A stretch of DNA of 58,878 bases from Gemmatimonadota bacterium (GCA_007125125.1 SLDT01000034.1:1-58878); one strand, 5' to 3'; shown: positions 8,226 to 17,329, counted from the first letter of the stretch. Made by a program: numbers and translations. Notes: generated by a model from the sequence alone, not told the origin.

Positions 8226-9515
8226 ATGCCGCACCCCTCCATCCCATGGGAAGAAGGTACAAGTCGCACCTCCCTCTGCCTCTGGCTCCCCACCTTCGAG
8301 CTTCGGCTCGAACTCGTGCGCACCCCCGAGCTGGACGCCACCTCCGTCGCCCTCCTCGCTCCGGCCGACCGAGCCGGTCGAGGAGAGATCTGGCAGGTTT
8401 CGGAGCGGGGAGCAGAGGCGGGAGTGCTCCCGGGAATGCCCGTCTCGAGGGCCCTTGCTCTCTGTCCCTCCCTCACCCTCCTCGAGCCGGACCCCGCGCA
8501 CTACGATGCCGCCATGGAAGCAATTCTGGAGGGTCTGGGCGGGCTCAGTCCGATCCTGCAACCAGGGGAGGAGCGCGGCCTCATCCATGTCGGCGTGGAC
8601 GGACTCGAGCGTCTCCACGGCTCACCCCCGAGGCAGGTGGAACGAATGCTCCATGCCCTTCTCGAGATCCTTCCCCACCCTCTCGTTGCAGCGATCCGGT
8701 CCGGCAGGGCCCCCGGAACCTTCGGGGCCCGGGTGGCAGCACACGCAGCCCGTCCCGGTCATCCCATCTGCGTCGGGGACGAGGAGCTCGCACGCTTCCT
8801 CGCTCCCCGACCGGTTGGGGCCCTTCCCCTTCCGCGCGATGCCCTCGACCGGCTCGCACGACTCGGGGTCGAGACGCTCGGGGACTTCGGAGCTCTTCCC
8901 ACATCCGACCTCTTGCGCCACTTCGGAGCTGCGGGTAGAGAAGCCCGGGCACTGGCACGGGGCGAGCGGATCGATCCGGTGCGTCCCCTGCACCGTCCTC
9001 ATCCGATCCGTGTATCGATGGACTTCGCCGCCCCCTTGGGCGAACGGGAGGCCCTGCACCGTGCGCTTGATCGGCTCCTCACGCGAGGGCTTGCGCGAAG
9101 CGAGCGGAGGGAGCGAGCGATCCGCAGTCTCCGTTGTGGTGGCCACCTTGAGGAGGGCGGCTCCTGGATCATCGAATGCACCCTGCGCGAGCCGTCGGCA
9201 CGTGTGGCTGAACTCGCCTACCCTCTTCGCTCTCGTCTCGCCCTGCACCCTCCCCCCCGTGCACTCGAGAGCCTCTTCGTGGAATTCACGGACTTCGGGG
9301 TTCCCGTCATCCAGACCACCCTCTTCGAACGGCACGAAGAAGGTGCGCGAGAGCGGAGAGGAGCTGGAATGGACGAGCTATCCCCCTCCCTGCGCGAGGC
9401 ACTGCGGGAGCTGAAGCTCAAGATTGGCCATTCACCCCTCTACAGGGTCGTCGAGGTGGATCCCTGGTCGCGGATCCCGGAGCGTCGACACGCCCTGATG
9501 GCCCTCGAACCTTGA
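8226..9515 (+). CDS. imuB: ImuB-like Y-family polymerase homologue (catalytically inactive type)
   Basis: Homologue of ImuB, the non-catalytic Y-family protein that bridges the beta clamp, ImuA and the error-prone polymerase DnaE2 in damage-induced mutagenesis. The N-terminal strand, LCLWLPTFELRLE, lacks the metal-binding Asp of active DinB (DMDAFF), and the second acidic motif SIDE is replaced by VGVDGLERLHG, as is usual in ImuB. A helix-hairpin-helix-like part around residues 190-240 (LARLGVETLGDFGALP) and a little-finger-like C-terminal half follow. I chose the ATG at 8226 because homology begins shortly after it; the frame is open from 8121. No imuA or dnaE2 is in the window. The stop overlaps the next gene by one base (TGATG). 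Confidence 0.82.
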   Translation: MPHPSIPWEEGTSRTSLCLWLPTFELRLELVRTPELDATSVALLAPADRAGRGEIWQVSERGAEAGVLPGMPVSRALALCPSLTLLEPDPAHYDAAMEAILEGLGGLSPILQPGEERGLIHVGVDGLERLHGSPPRQVERMLHALLEILPHPLVAAIRSGRAPGTFGARVAAHAARPGHPICVGDEELARFLAPRPVGALPLPRDALDRLARLGVETLGDFGALPTSDLLRHFGAAGREARALARGERIDPVRPLHRPHPIRVSMDFAAPLGEREALHRALDRLLTRGLARSERRERAIRSLRCGGHLEEGGSWIIECTLREPSARVAELAYPLRSRLALHPPPRALESLFVEFTDFGVPVIQTTLFERHEEGARERRGAGMDELSPSLREALRELKLKIGHSPLYRVVEVDPWSRIPERRHALMALEP

Positions 9516-9814
9516 TGACCAGCGGCGTGCGACGCAGTCCGACCGGTCGTCGGCAGGGCTGCGAGGCGCTGCGCCTTCGTCCCCTGGGGGGGGCACGTCC
9601 GCTTCGGGTCAGGGTGGACGAGCAAGGCCTTCCCCTGGCTGTTGAGGACGGCCCGGGGGTGCGCCGGGTCCTTCAGCAGAGGGAGCGCTGGCAGATCGAC
9701 GATGAATGGTGGCGATCGCCAATCCACCGCATCTATCATGAGGTTGTTCTGGAGCCCGGAGAACCGATGGTGCTCTACCATGACCTGTGTGAAAGCCTGT
9801 GGTACAGGCAGTGA
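9515..9814 (+). CDS. DUF6504-like small protein coupled to imuB
   Basis: A 99-residue cytoplasmic protein. The C-terminal half carries the pattern ERWQIDDEWWRSPIHRIY, then VLYHDLCESLWYRQ. This matches my memory of DUF6504, a small family found next to imuB-type genes in actinobacteria. The ATG overlaps the imuB stop by one base, so the two are translationally coupled and probably act together. By context a role in translesion synthesis is likely, but none has been shown. A G8 run sits at 9586-9593 near the start. phhB begins 116 bases later. Confidence 0.72.
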   Translation: MTSGVRRSPTGRRQGCEALRLRPLGGARPLRVRVDEQGLPLAVEDGPGVRRVLQQRERWQIDDEWWRSPIHRIYHEVVLEPGEPMVLYHDLCESLWYRQ

Positions 9815-9930
9815 ACGGGGAGCTGACCGGGATCGAACCAACCCCGGATCTCACTCCGGACTGCAGGGTAGCGGGCAGGACCGAACCCGATCCACTGTTC
9901 CCTGCCACACACTCACTCCGGACGACTCCG

Positions 9931-10266
9931 ATGACGATGGACCTCCTCTCGCGTCACTGCCGCCCCCTTCCCGAAGGCTCACCCGGGCTTCAAGGCGAAG
10001 CACTCGAGCACTACCTCGAGGCAGTGGGCGAGCCATGGACGATCGTGGACGGGCATCACCTCGAAGGAGAGTTCGACTTCGAGAACTTCATGGAAGCCCT
10101 CGAGTTCACGAACCAGATCGGCGAGATCGCGGAAGCCGAAGAGCACCACCCCGAGATCACCCTGACCTGGGGGCATGTCACGGTCCGGATCTGGACCCAT
10201 TCGATCGACGGCCTCAGTGAGAATGACTTCATCCTCGCCGCACGCATCAACGCCTCACGGCGCTGA
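9931..10266 (+). CDS. phhB: Pterin-4a-carbinolamine dehydratase
   Basis: Recycles the 4a-hydroxy-tetrahydropterin made by aromatic amino acid hydroxylases, and can also act as a dimerisation cofactor. The whole family signature is present in 111 residues: EEHHPEI, then VTVRIWTHSIDGLSENDFIL. The two adjacent His of EEHHPE and the His of WTH are the active-site residues of the family. I chose ATG 9931 (a second in-frame ATG follows at 9937); an upstream extension lacks similarity. No phenylalanine hydroxylase or pterin gene is in the window, so its partner must lie elsewhere. Its 3' end overlaps the probable start of the glycosyltransferase gene by about 47 bases. Confidence 0.9.
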   Translation: MTMDLLSRHCRPLPEGSPGLQGEALEHYLEAVGEPWTIVDGHHLEGEFDFENFMEALEFTNQIGEIAEAEEHHPEITLTWGHVTVRIWTHSIDGLSENDFILAARINASRR

Positions 10267-11476
10267 GTCCATCTCCACGCGCAACGAGGAAGCTTCGCAG
10301 GGCACCTCCCTCCGGATTCTCTTCCTCGATTCCTGGAAGCGGGGTACTGCCGAGGGATCCGGAACGAGAGTCGGAATCGAAGGGCTCGCCGCCGGACTTC
10401 GGGACCTCGGACACACCGTCGAAGTGATGAGTCCTCGAGGCACGGGGAGCGCATTCCGCCTTCGCCGACTTCTCTTCAACCTGGGACTCCGTCGGCGGAT
10501 TCGAACCATGGGACCGTTCGACCTCGTCGTCGGCTTCGACATGGACGGATTCCTCGTCGGTCGTCACCTCACGGCTCCCTACGTGCTCTGCCTGAAGGGT
10601 GTGGCAGCCGACGAAGCCAACTTCGCTTCCGGATTCGATCGGCTGGAACTCTCCGTTCTGGCACGCCTGGAGCGATGGAACGCGCGGGCGGCTGCCGCCG
10701 TGATTGTACCGAGTCAGTACTCGGCCGATGTCGCGAGCGAGGTCTACGGGATCCCCCCAGATCGCCTTCGTGTCGTTCCGGAGCCCCTCGACGAACGCGC
10801 CTTCCCGGACGATGCCGACCCTTCGACCCGGGACCGTACGCCCACCCATCCGTTCGTCCTCAGCGTGGCGCGTCAGTATCCGCGCAAGGACACCGCAACC
10901 CTCCTGCGCGCCTTTGCCTCGGTCGTGCAGCGGATTCCGCGCGCTCGCCTGCGGATTATCGGAGGGGGTCCGCAACTCGCCGCCCTCCGGGCACTCGCCG
11001 AAGAGCTCGTGCTCGGCGACCATGTGATCTTCGACGGGGCCGTCGATGAGGACGCCGCGGTTCGGGCGGCCTACGGCGAGGCCGATCTCTTCTGCCTGCC
11101 CTCTCTCCAGGAGGGGTTCGGAATCGTCTTCCTCGAGGCGATGGCAGCCGGCCTCCCTGTCGTGGCTGCCCGTGCGGGCGCCGCACCCGAAGTGATCGAG
11201 GAAGGGGTCACGGGTGTCCTGGTTCCCCCGCGAAGTGCGGCCGAACTCGCCGATGTGCTCCTCACCCTCCTGAGCGACCACGACCGCCGGCGTGCAATGG
11301 GCGAGGCCGGGCGCCGTCACGCGCGCACCTTCGGCCGCGACCGGGTTGCCGCACTCTTCCTCGAGGCGTCGGGTGTCGCGCCTGGCCGATCGGGCAAGAG
11401 GCCCGCCTCGGAGGTCGAAGTACAGGTCAAAGGGATCGGCACCCTCGCGGCTCCCCCGGCCCCGGGCCGACGATGA
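10220..11476 (+). CDS. GT-B glycosyltransferase, family 4 type
   Basis: Retaining glycosyltransferase with two Rossmann-like domains, expected at the cytoplasmic face of the membrane and acting on a lipid or envelope glycan. The N-terminal domain starts LRILFLDSWKRG with a Gly-rich turn (GTRVGIEGLA). The C-terminal donor-binding domain carries LSVARQYPRKD, IIGGGP and the E-x7-E motif EGFGIVFLE, followed by AMAAGLPVVAARAG. No start codon exists after the phhB stop in this frame, so translation must begin inside phhB, at GTG 10220 or ATG 10226. Length is about 418 residues. It overlaps the next gene by ATGA. Sugar donor and acceptor cannot be read from the sequence. Confidence 0.85.
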   Translation, partial: RMTSSSPHASTPHGAESISTRNEEASQGTSLRILFLDSWKRGTAEGSGTRVGIEGLAAGLRDLGHTVEVMSPRGTGSAFRLRRLLFNLGLRRRIRTMGPFDLVVGFDMDGFLVGRHLTAPYVLCLKGVAADEANFASGFDRLELSVLARLERWNARAAAAVIVPSQYSADVASEVYGIPPDRLRVVPEPLDERAFPDDADPSTRDRTPTHPFVLSVARQYPRKDTATLLRAFASVVQRIPRARLRIIGGGPQLAALRALAEELVLGDHVIFDGAVDEDAAVRAAYGEADLFCLPSLQEGFGIVFLEAMAAGLPVVAARAGAAPEVIEEGVTGVLVPPRSAAELADVLLTLLSDHDRRRAMGEAGRRHARTFGRDRVAALFLEASGVAPGRSGKRPASEVEVQVKGIGTLAAPPAPGRR

Positions 11477-12045
11477 CCGGAAGAGAACGTCCCTGCGCCC
11501 GGACCGGACCCGTGGTCCTCGGGGTGATCTCCGACACGCACGGCCTCGTACGCCCCGAACTCCATCGACGCCTCGCGGGGGTCGACCGAATTCTCCATGC
11601 GGGAGATGTGGGTCCGCAGGGGGTCCTCGACGAGCTCTCCCTGATCGCGCCGGTCCACGCGGTGCTCGGAAACACGGACCCGCCCGATCACCCCGCGCGA
11701 CTGCAGGACCGGATCGACCTCGTGATCGCGGGAATCCGCATCGGGATCATCCATGGTCACCAGGTCGGGCGACCTGCGCCGCTGCAGCTCGCCCCGCTCT
11801 TCCCCGACGCCGACCTCGTGGTCTTCGGACACACGCACGAGCCCCTCTCGGAGCGGTTCGCGGGTTGCCACTTCCTGAACCCGGGGAGCTGCGGGCCACG
11901 TCGTTTCAGCCTCCCTGTGGCCGCCGCCCGGGTGACGATCGAGTTGGCCGGGGAGGCTGCGGGCACCGCGGAGACGGTGGGGCCCGGGGGGCCTTCGTCC
12001 GATGGGCGGTTCCGGATCGAGCGCTTCGAACTCGTCCCCGGCTAG
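11473..12045 (+). CDS. YfcE/MJ0936-type metallophosphoesterase
   Basis: Two-metal phosphodiesterase of the YfcE family, active in vitro on model phosphodiesters; the natural substrate in most bacteria is unknown. All metal-binding motifs are present in order: SDTHG near residue 20, HAGDVG around 46, LGNTD around 66, IHGHQ around 94 and FGHTH around 117, ending with the structural NPGSCGPRR. At 190 residues it is about 30 longer than usual, because of an Ala/Gly/Glu-rich C-terminal tail. The start overlaps the glycosyltransferase stop as ATGA. Its TAG stop shares bases with the stop of the convergent ATPase gene. Confidence 0.88.
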   Translation: MTGRERPCARTGPVVLGVISDTHGLVRPELHRRLAGVDRILHAGDVGPQGVLDELSLIAPVHAVLGNTDPPDHPARLQDRIDLVIAGIRIGIIHGHQVGRPAPLQLAPLFPDADLVVFGHTHEPLSERFAGCHFLNPGSCGPRRFSLPVAAARVTIELAGEAAGTAETVGPGGPSSDGRFRIERFELVPG

Positions 12046-12049
12046 CCGG
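12038..12049. other. Interlocked stop codons in a 12-bp palindrome
   Basis: CCGGCTAGCCGG is a perfect palindrome. The central CTAG provides TAG for the plus-strand phosphoesterase gene (12043-12045) and TAG for the minus-strand ATPase gene (12044-12042), so the two genes overlap by four bases with no room for a separate terminator. Confidence 0.9.
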
Positions 12050-14795
12050 CCCGCTCGCGGGCGATTCGGCGCCGGCCGATCGCCTTCTCCCCCTCGACGA
12101 CGAGGTAGAGGCCAAGCCCGACGGAGAGGACCCCGACCCAGCTGGCAGCCGGCAGGGGTGCCGTGCCGAAGAGGAGGTGGAAGAGGGGAAGGTAGGTGAA
12201 GGCTCCCTGGAAGACGAAGAGCATCCCTGCCGCAACGAGGACCGCCCGGTTGCCGACGAGGGCCTGCCAGCCGATCGAGGGGCGCCACTGGAACCGACAG
12301 GTGAAGAGGTACCAGAGCTGCGCGGCCACCAGGGCGTTGATCACGACGGTGCGTGCGGTGGCCAGGTCGGCTCCACGCGAGATCTCCCACTCGAAGAGGG
12401 CGAGGCACCCTGCCGACACGAGGACGGAGACATAGACGATCCGACGGAGGAGGAAGCGGGAGAGCACGGGTTCGTCCGGATCTCGGGGCGGGCGCTCCAT
12501 GATTCCCTCCTCCGAGGGCTCGAAGGCGAGGGCGAGGGCGAGGGTGACGGCGGTGATCATGTTCACCCAGAGGATCTGGGCGGGAGTGATCGGAAGGTCT
12601 CCGGCGATGAGGAGCACGGCGGTGAGGACGATGAGGGCCTCGGCGCCATTCGTCGGAAGGATGAAGAGGATCGTCTTCTTGATGTTGTCGTAGATCGTGC
12701 GCCCCTCTTCGACGGCGCGTTCGATCGTCGCGAAGTTGTCGTCGGCGAGGACCATCTCCGAGGCGCCCTTCGCGGCCTCGCTCCCCTTGATTCCCATCGC
12801 GACCCCGATGTCGGCACGCTTGAGGGCAGGGGCATCGTTCACACCGTCGCCCGTCATCGCGCAGATCTCCCCCTCGGCCTGGAGGGCTCGGACGAAGCGG
12901 AGCTTGTGCTCGGGGCTGGCGCGGGCCACGACGTCGCACTCGAGGGCCACCTTGCGGAGCTCCTCCTCGGAGAGAGTTTCCAGTTCCGCGCCGGTGAGCG
13001 CCTCTTCTCCGCTGCCGATACCCATGCGCTCGCCGATCGAACGGGCGGTCGTGGCATGGTCGCCGGTGATCATGACGACGCGAATCCCCGCGCTTCGGCA
13101 CTTCTCGACCGACTCGATCGCCTCGGGACGCGGGGGGTCCATGAGGGCGAGGACGCCGAGAAGGACACACTCGGACGGGATGGACTCCTCGGAGAGCTCT
13201 CCCTCGAGCTCCGTGTCGGGGAGTTCGGCGCAGGCAAGCATCCGATACCCCTCGGCAGCCATCGCCTCGACTCGCTCGCTCCAGGCATCCGGGTCGAATG
13301 CGGTCACCTCCTCGCCCTCGCGGACCCCGGAGCACATGGCGAAGATCCTCTCGGGCGCCCCCTTGACGAAGAGCGTGCGTCCGTTCTGAGGGGAGCGGTG
13401 CAGGCTCGCCATCCAGCGGCGTTCCGACTCGAAGGGGAGGAGGTCGAGCCGCTCCCACTCGGCCTCCTCCTCGTGCCGGTCGAGCCCCGCCTTCTCGGCG
13501 AGCACGAGGAGCGCACCCTCCGTGGGGTCGCCCTGGAGCACCCGCTCCCCGGAGCCCTTCTCCGGTTCGCGTGCGAACTCCGCCTCATTGCAGAGGAGCC
13601 CGGCGCGGATCGTCTGGATCAGGGTGGAGTCCTCGCCCGGGTCGCGCGCCTCGCCCTCGAGCTCGAACTGGCCCTCGGGGATGTAGCCGGAGCCGGTCAC
13701 TGTCCAGTCACTGCCGGCGAGGAGAACGCCCTCGACCGACATCTCGTTGCGTGTAAGCGTCCCGGTCTTGTCCGTGCAGATCACGGTGACGGAGCCGAGG
13801 GTCTCGACGGCCGGAAGGCGCCGGATGATGGCGTTCCGACTCGCCATCCGCTGGACCCCGAGGGCGAGAGTGATCGTGAGGATGGCGGGGAGGCCCTCGG
13901 GAATCGCCGCCACCGCGAGAGCTACGACGGCGAGAAATGCCTCGGTGGCGGGAAGGCCACGGACGAGCCACCCCAGGACGAAGACGAGCGCCGCACCCCC
14001 GACGATCGCGATCGAGAGCTGGTGTCCGAAGCGGTCGATGCGCCGCAGGAGGGGAGTGCGAACCTCCTCGACCCGGGAGACGAGCTCCCCGATGCGGCCG
14101 ATTTCAGTCCGGGTGCCCGTCGCGGTGACCACGCCGGTGATGCGCCCGGAGGTAAGCAGGGTTCCCGAGTACGCCATTGAGCGCCGGTCTCCGATCGGGG
14201 CACCCTCGTCAACCGGGTCCGGCCCCTTCGAGACGGGCTCGGATTCGCCGGTGAGGGCCGCTTCCTCGAGGCGCGCGTTCCGCGCCGAGACGATTCGGAG
14301 GTCGGCCGGCACCCTGTCGCCGCTCTCGAGCCGGACGAGGTCGCCGGGCACGAGCTCTTCGGCCGGGATTCGCCGCCGCTCCCCCGCGCGCACCACATCG
14401 GCCTCGAGGGAAAGAAGGCGCCGGATTCCCTCCATGGCCTCGGCCGCCTTCCCCTCCTGCACGAAACCCACGATGGCGTTGACCAGGACCACGAGCGCGA
14501 TGACCCCGGTATCGATCCACTCCCCGAGGAAGGCGGTGAAGACCGCCGCGACGAGGAGGATGTAGATGAGGACGTTCCGGAACTGCGCGATGAGGCGGGC
14601 CAGGGCGCCGGGCCCCTCCTCCTCGGGAAGGCGGTTCGGGCCGAAGCTCTCGAGGCGGGCGGCGGCCTCCTCGTCAGTCAGCCCTTCGCGCGGGTCGACC
14701 TCGAGTTGGCCCGCCACCTCCTTTTCGGAGAGGGCGTGCCATGCCGGAGTCCGCTCGTCGTTCCCGGTCAGTTCGGGGGGAGCCTCTCGTGTCAT
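12042..14795 (-). CDS. P2-type cation-transporting ATPase
   Basis: A 917-residue membrane cation pump. In order: cytoplasmic N-terminal domain, M1-M2 (ILLVAAVFTAFLG), actuator domain with TGES at 182-185, M4 with IPEGLP (Glu300), phosphorylation site DKTGTLT at 342-348, nucleotide domain with KGAPE, hinge GDGVNDAPALK, and six C-terminal membrane segments. IPEGLP and the overall order match the SERCA/PMR1/Na,K-ATPase branch. However, M6 reads WVNMITAVTLALALAF: Asn and Thr are kept, but the Asp that in SERCA (Asp800) binds calcium is replaced by Ala. Calcium is therefore not a safe call; sodium, potassium or manganese transport, or one-site calcium transport, are alternatives. It stands alone, and the Shine-Dalgarno is weak. 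Confidence 0.88.
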   Translation of the reverse strand: MTREAPPELTGNDERTPAWHALSEKEVAGQLEVDPREGLTDEEAAARLESFGPNRLPEEEGPGALARLIAQFRNVLIYILLVAAVFTAFLGEWIDTGVIALVVLVNAIVGFVQEGKAAEAMEGIRRLLSLEADVVRAGERRRIPAEELVPGDLVRLESGDRVPADLRIVSARNARLEEAALTGESEPVSKGPDPVDEGAPIGDRRSMAYSGTLLTSGRITGVVTATGTRTEIGRIGELVSRVEEVRTPLLRRIDRFGHQLSIAIVGGAALVFVLGWLVRGLPATEAFLAVVALAVAAIPEGLPAILTITLALGVQRMASRNAIIRRLPAVETLGSVTVICTDKTGTLTRNEMSVEGVLLAGSDWTVTGSGYIPEGQFELEGEARDPGEDSTLIQTIRAGLLCNEAEFAREPEKGSGERVLQGDPTEGALLVLAEKAGLDRHEEEAEWERLDLLPFESERRWMASLHRSPQNGRTLFVKGAPERIFAMCSGVREGEEVTAFDPDAWSERVEAMAAEGYRMLACAELPDTELEGELSEESIPSECVLLGVLALMDPPRPEAIESVEKCRSAGIRVVMITGDHATTARSIGERMGIGSGEEALTGAELETLSEEELRKVALECDVVARASPEHKLRFVRALQAEGEICAMTGDGVNDAPALKRADIGVAMGIKGSEAAKGASEMVLADDNFATIERAVEEGRTIYDNIKKTILFILPTNGAEALIVLTAVLLIAGDLPITPAQILWVNMITAVTLALALAFEPSEEGIMERPPRDPDEPVLSRFLLRRIVYVSVLVSAGCLALFEWEISRGADLATARTVVINALVAAQLWYLFTCRFQWRPSIGWQALVGNRAVLVAAGMLFVFQGAFTYLPLFHLLFGTAPLPAASWVGVLSVGLGLYLVVEGEKAIGRRRIARERAG

Positions 14796-14933
14796 GGTAA
14801 CGAGGGGTTTGGATGACCACTGGAACAGGTGTGGCCTCGCCGAGCCCTCCCTTGCCTGAGGGCTCTCTGTTCAGGGGTCGTGTCCAGCGGGGAGCACGCT
14901 CGTTCGCTCATCCTTGCCGCAACACGTTGACAA

Positions 14934-15017
14934 TGCCGGGAGTGGGACTCGAACCCACAAGGCCCGAAGGCCAGAGGTTTTTGAGACCTCCGCGTCTACC
15001 GATTCCGCCATCCCGGC
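14934..15017 (-). tRNA. tRNA-Leu (anticodon CAA)
   Basis: On the minus strand the molecule starts GCCGGGA and closes with TCCCGGC plus discriminator A. The D arm GCGGAATCGGTAGACGC, anticodon arm GAGGT-CTCAAAA-ACCTC (anticodon CAA, reads UUG), long variable arm GGCC-TTC-GGGCC as expected for a class II tRNA, and T arm with GGTTCGAGTCC are all present. It is 84 bases long. The 3' CCA is not encoded. It stands alone between the ATPase and hydrolase genes. Confidence 0.96.
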
Positions 15018-15110
15018 CCAGGAGATGCCTGCAGCCCCTCCCTGCCCTGCCAAGGTCCGAGAGGAAGAGAGCAAGCGCGCTTCGAAGAGTCGCGCCCCAG
15101 GGGAGCCGCG

Positions 15111-16193
15111 TCAACGTGCGGGACTGACCGCCAGATGGTTTCCGAGCCAGTCAAGCACCCGGGGAAGGACCTCGCCCACGATCAGGGTGTGGCCTTCGTC
15201 CTCGAGGAGGACGAAGGTCACATCACGCCCCAACTCGTTCATGGCACGCGCCTGGGCCTCGAGGACGGGGGCCCGGGAGATCGGATCGAGGGCTCCGGCG
15301 CCGATCCAGACCGGTGGGGGGGCGACCTCGGGGCGGGTCGACCCGCAGGACCCCGCGATACAGGCGACTGCGCGGAAACGCTCCGGTGCGGATTCACCGG
15401 CCCGCCCCGCGATTCCGGCGCCCATGGAGTGGCCGAGCAGAGCGACCCGGGAGAGGTCGATTCTTGCCTGGTGGACCACGGCCTCGAGGAGCTCGAGGAC
15501 TTCATCGACAGAAGCCGCATTTCCCGGTGCGATGACCGCGAGGCCTCGCTCAGAGGCGAGGGGACGGATACTACCCGCGCCGTACCCCCCGAAGAACATC
15601 CGCTCGTCGCCGCCGGCACCGTGGAGGGCAACGACGACGGGCCAGCCATCCGCCGGCGGGTCCCCGTCCGGGAGATGGAGGAGGTAGGGCAAGGACCGCC
15701 GGTCAGTCTCGAAGACCCTGGTCTCGCCGTTGAGGGAGTCGAGAATCGAGTCCGCGGCGGCGTCCCATCGCTCGAAACCCTCGCCGAGCTCCTCCGCGAC
15801 CCCTTCGATCAGACGCCCCAGCCCCTCGAGGGCCCGCGTGACATCTCCCATGAAGAATGCGAGAGTGACCTCGTCGAAGCCCCGGTTCACCTCGCGACGC
15901 GCCTCGCCTCGGTGAAGGAGCCCCTGGCCGCTCGCCTCCTCGAGCCCGAGCTCGAGACGGAGATACGCCCGCGCCAGGGCATCTCGATCGGCCGAGGGGT
16001 CGGACCGCCAGCCGACCACCGGGACCTGTGCCTCGAGCGCTCCAACCGCCCGGAATGTCACGCGTTCCATGGCTCCGCCCACCCCCCCCACGGAGGTGAG
16101 CGAAAGGGTCGGGACGAGGCAGGCCAGGGCGAGGGTAGCCGCAGTCAGGATGCCGAGCCGAGGCAGGGTGTGACGGAGGTCAAAGCGGTCCAT
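15111..16193 (-). CDS. Exported or anchored alpha/beta-hydrolase (esterase/poly-ester hydrolase type)
   Basis: A 360-residue hydrolase. The N-terminal hydrophobic segment (LGILTAATLALACLVP) is a signal peptide or anchor. A helical region of about 130 residues follows, then an alpha/beta-hydrolase domain with oxyanion strand VVVALHGAGGDERMF, nucleophile elbow GHSMGAG and a late His in LEDEGHTLI. The catalytic Asp is probably in GAGALDPIS. The arrangement resembles the LpqC/dienelactone-hydrolase group of esterases. I chose ATG 16193 because AAGGAGA precedes it. The start overlaps the end of the phospholipase-like gene by 14 bases, so the two are cotranscribed and may act on the same lipid or ester substrate. 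Substrate unknown. Confidence 0.8.
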   Translation of the reverse strand: MDRFDLRHTLPRLGILTAATLALACLVPTLSLTSVGGVGGAMERVTFRAVGALEAQVPVVGWRSDPSADRDALARAYLRLELGLEEASGQGLLHRGEARREVNRGFDEVTLAFFMGDVTRALEGLGRLIEGVAEELGEGFERWDAAADSILDSLNGETRVFETDRRSLPYLLHLPDGDPPADGWPVVVALHGAGGDERMFFGGYGAGSIRPLASERGLAVIAPGNAASVDEVLELLEAVVHQARIDLSRVALLGHSMGAGIAGRAGESAPERFRAVACIAGSCGSTRPEVAPPPVWIGAGALDPISRAPVLEAQARAMNELGRDVTFVLLEDEGHTLIVGEVLPRVLDWLGNHLAVSPAR

Positions 16194-17127
16194 GGGGACG
16201 TGTCTCCTTGAGGAGTGCAAGTTTGCGAGCGGCAAGGTCGCTGGCGGGATGCCCCCTTCCCGGACCCGCTGGCTCACCGGTCTCGAGGTTGGGGTTCGAT
16301 GGCTCGGAGAGGCCACGGGCCAGCCAGGACTGGAATGCACCTGGAAAGGCCCGAATCTGCTCCCGGACCTCGGCGAGGAACCAGGGACGCGGTGCCTCCG
16401 GGCGGAAGAACCCGCGCTGGGCGGAGCCGCTCGGGGTGATGCCCCTCGCCACGAGCGCGGCCGGCTGCCCCGGAAACCTTCCTCCGACAGCGGGGCCCAC
16501 GCCACCGGCGGGATGCAGGGGCAGGCGCGAGATCGCGCGGGGCCACCAGCGGACCTGCCATCCGGCACGGCGGTGGTCCCTGACGAGGCCACGGATGTCC
16601 CACGCGATCCCGTAGACGGATTCGAGTGAGGAGGCGAGGTGCTCGGCGTCAGCTTCGGATCGGAAGAGGGGCGTTCGAGGAGCCCGAAGCCGGGGGGCGG
16701 ACTTCCTCAGAAGGGCGATGTCGAGCCCCACCTCCAGGCTCACGTGTGTCTCGGTGTCCTCGATCGCGTCGACCCTGACCGAAGGGTCCCCGTGGAGTCG
16801 TTCGCCGACCGCCCGGCCCACGATGGGGTGTATGAAGGCGTCTCCGAGAACATGGGTGGCCCACCCCCAGGCGAAGGCCGCCTCGGTACGGGTCGAGGCT
16901 CGATCGATCAGGTCGCGAAGGAGGTCTCCGGGTTGCAGGTAATGGGCGAACTCGGAGACGAGCCGTTCGGTGCCCGGGACGAATCCTACGTCGGGCCCGA
17001 GGGCGCCATGCACGAACGCCTCCTCGATGCGGGCATCCGAGATCGAGAGGGGAGCTCGACGGGGGCGCATGCGCCATTCCTGAAGAACGGCTTCGGCGAG
17101 GGCGAGATGAACGGTGGCACAAGGCAT
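16180..17127 (-). CDS. Zinc-dependent phospholipase C-like protein
   Basis: A 315-residue protein with the His/Asp pattern of the zinc-dependent phospholipase C / S1-P1 fold, as in the Zn_dep_PLPC family. The N-terminus is [12 protein letters not shown], and [19 protein letters not shown] and the central [16 protein letters not shown] supply the expected metal ligands. No signal peptide is visible, unlike secreted clostridial phospholipase C, so it is probably cytoplasmic or exported by another route. The last 60 residues are Pro/Gly-rich and likely disordered. First gene of a two-gene unit with the alpha/beta-hydrolase, with which it overlaps. It is divergent from aconitase across 202 bases. 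Substrate uncertain; many such bacterial proteins are uncharacterised. Confidence 0.72.
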   Translation of the reverse strand: MPCATVHLALAEAVLQEWRMRPRRAPLSISDARIEEAFVHGALGPDVGFVPGTERLVSEFAHYLQPGDLLRDLIDRASTRTEAAFAWGWATHVLGDAFIHPIVGRAVGERLHGDPSVRVDAIEDTETHVSLEVGLDIALLRKSAPRLRAPRTPLFRSEADAEHLASSLESVYGIAWDIRGLVRDHRRAGWQVRWWPRAISRLPLHPAGGVGPAVGGRFPGQPAALVARGITPSGSAQRGFFRPEAPRPWFLAEVREQIRAFPGAFQSWLARGLSEPSNPNLETGEPAGPGRGHPASDLAARKLALLKETRPHGPL

Positions 17128-17329
17128 GGTCGTCGGTCTGGAACACCCCGGACCGTCTCAAGGATCCCTCCCCGGATTCCCTGTCCCTCGCCGGGCACCC
17201 TGTTTAACTTGGGGAGTCCGAATCAATGCGATGCGACCGCCGACGTTGACCTCTCCACCCGACGCTCGGAGACGTCGAACCGGCGTCGTCGTCATCCTTC
17301 ATCACGACCCGCTCGCGGGAGATACGACT

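Noticed and set aside
11292-14180. Very long open frame on the plus strand opposite the P-type ATPase gene
   Set aside because: It is antisense to an unmistakable ATPase; the composition is Arg/Gly/Asp-rich, as expected of a shadow frame in GC-rich DNA.
17128-17329. Longer N-terminus for aconitase (open frame from 17114)
   Set aside because: The extension overlaps the divergent gene's 5' end and lacks similarity; GTG 17330 has a ribosome site and the family N-terminus.
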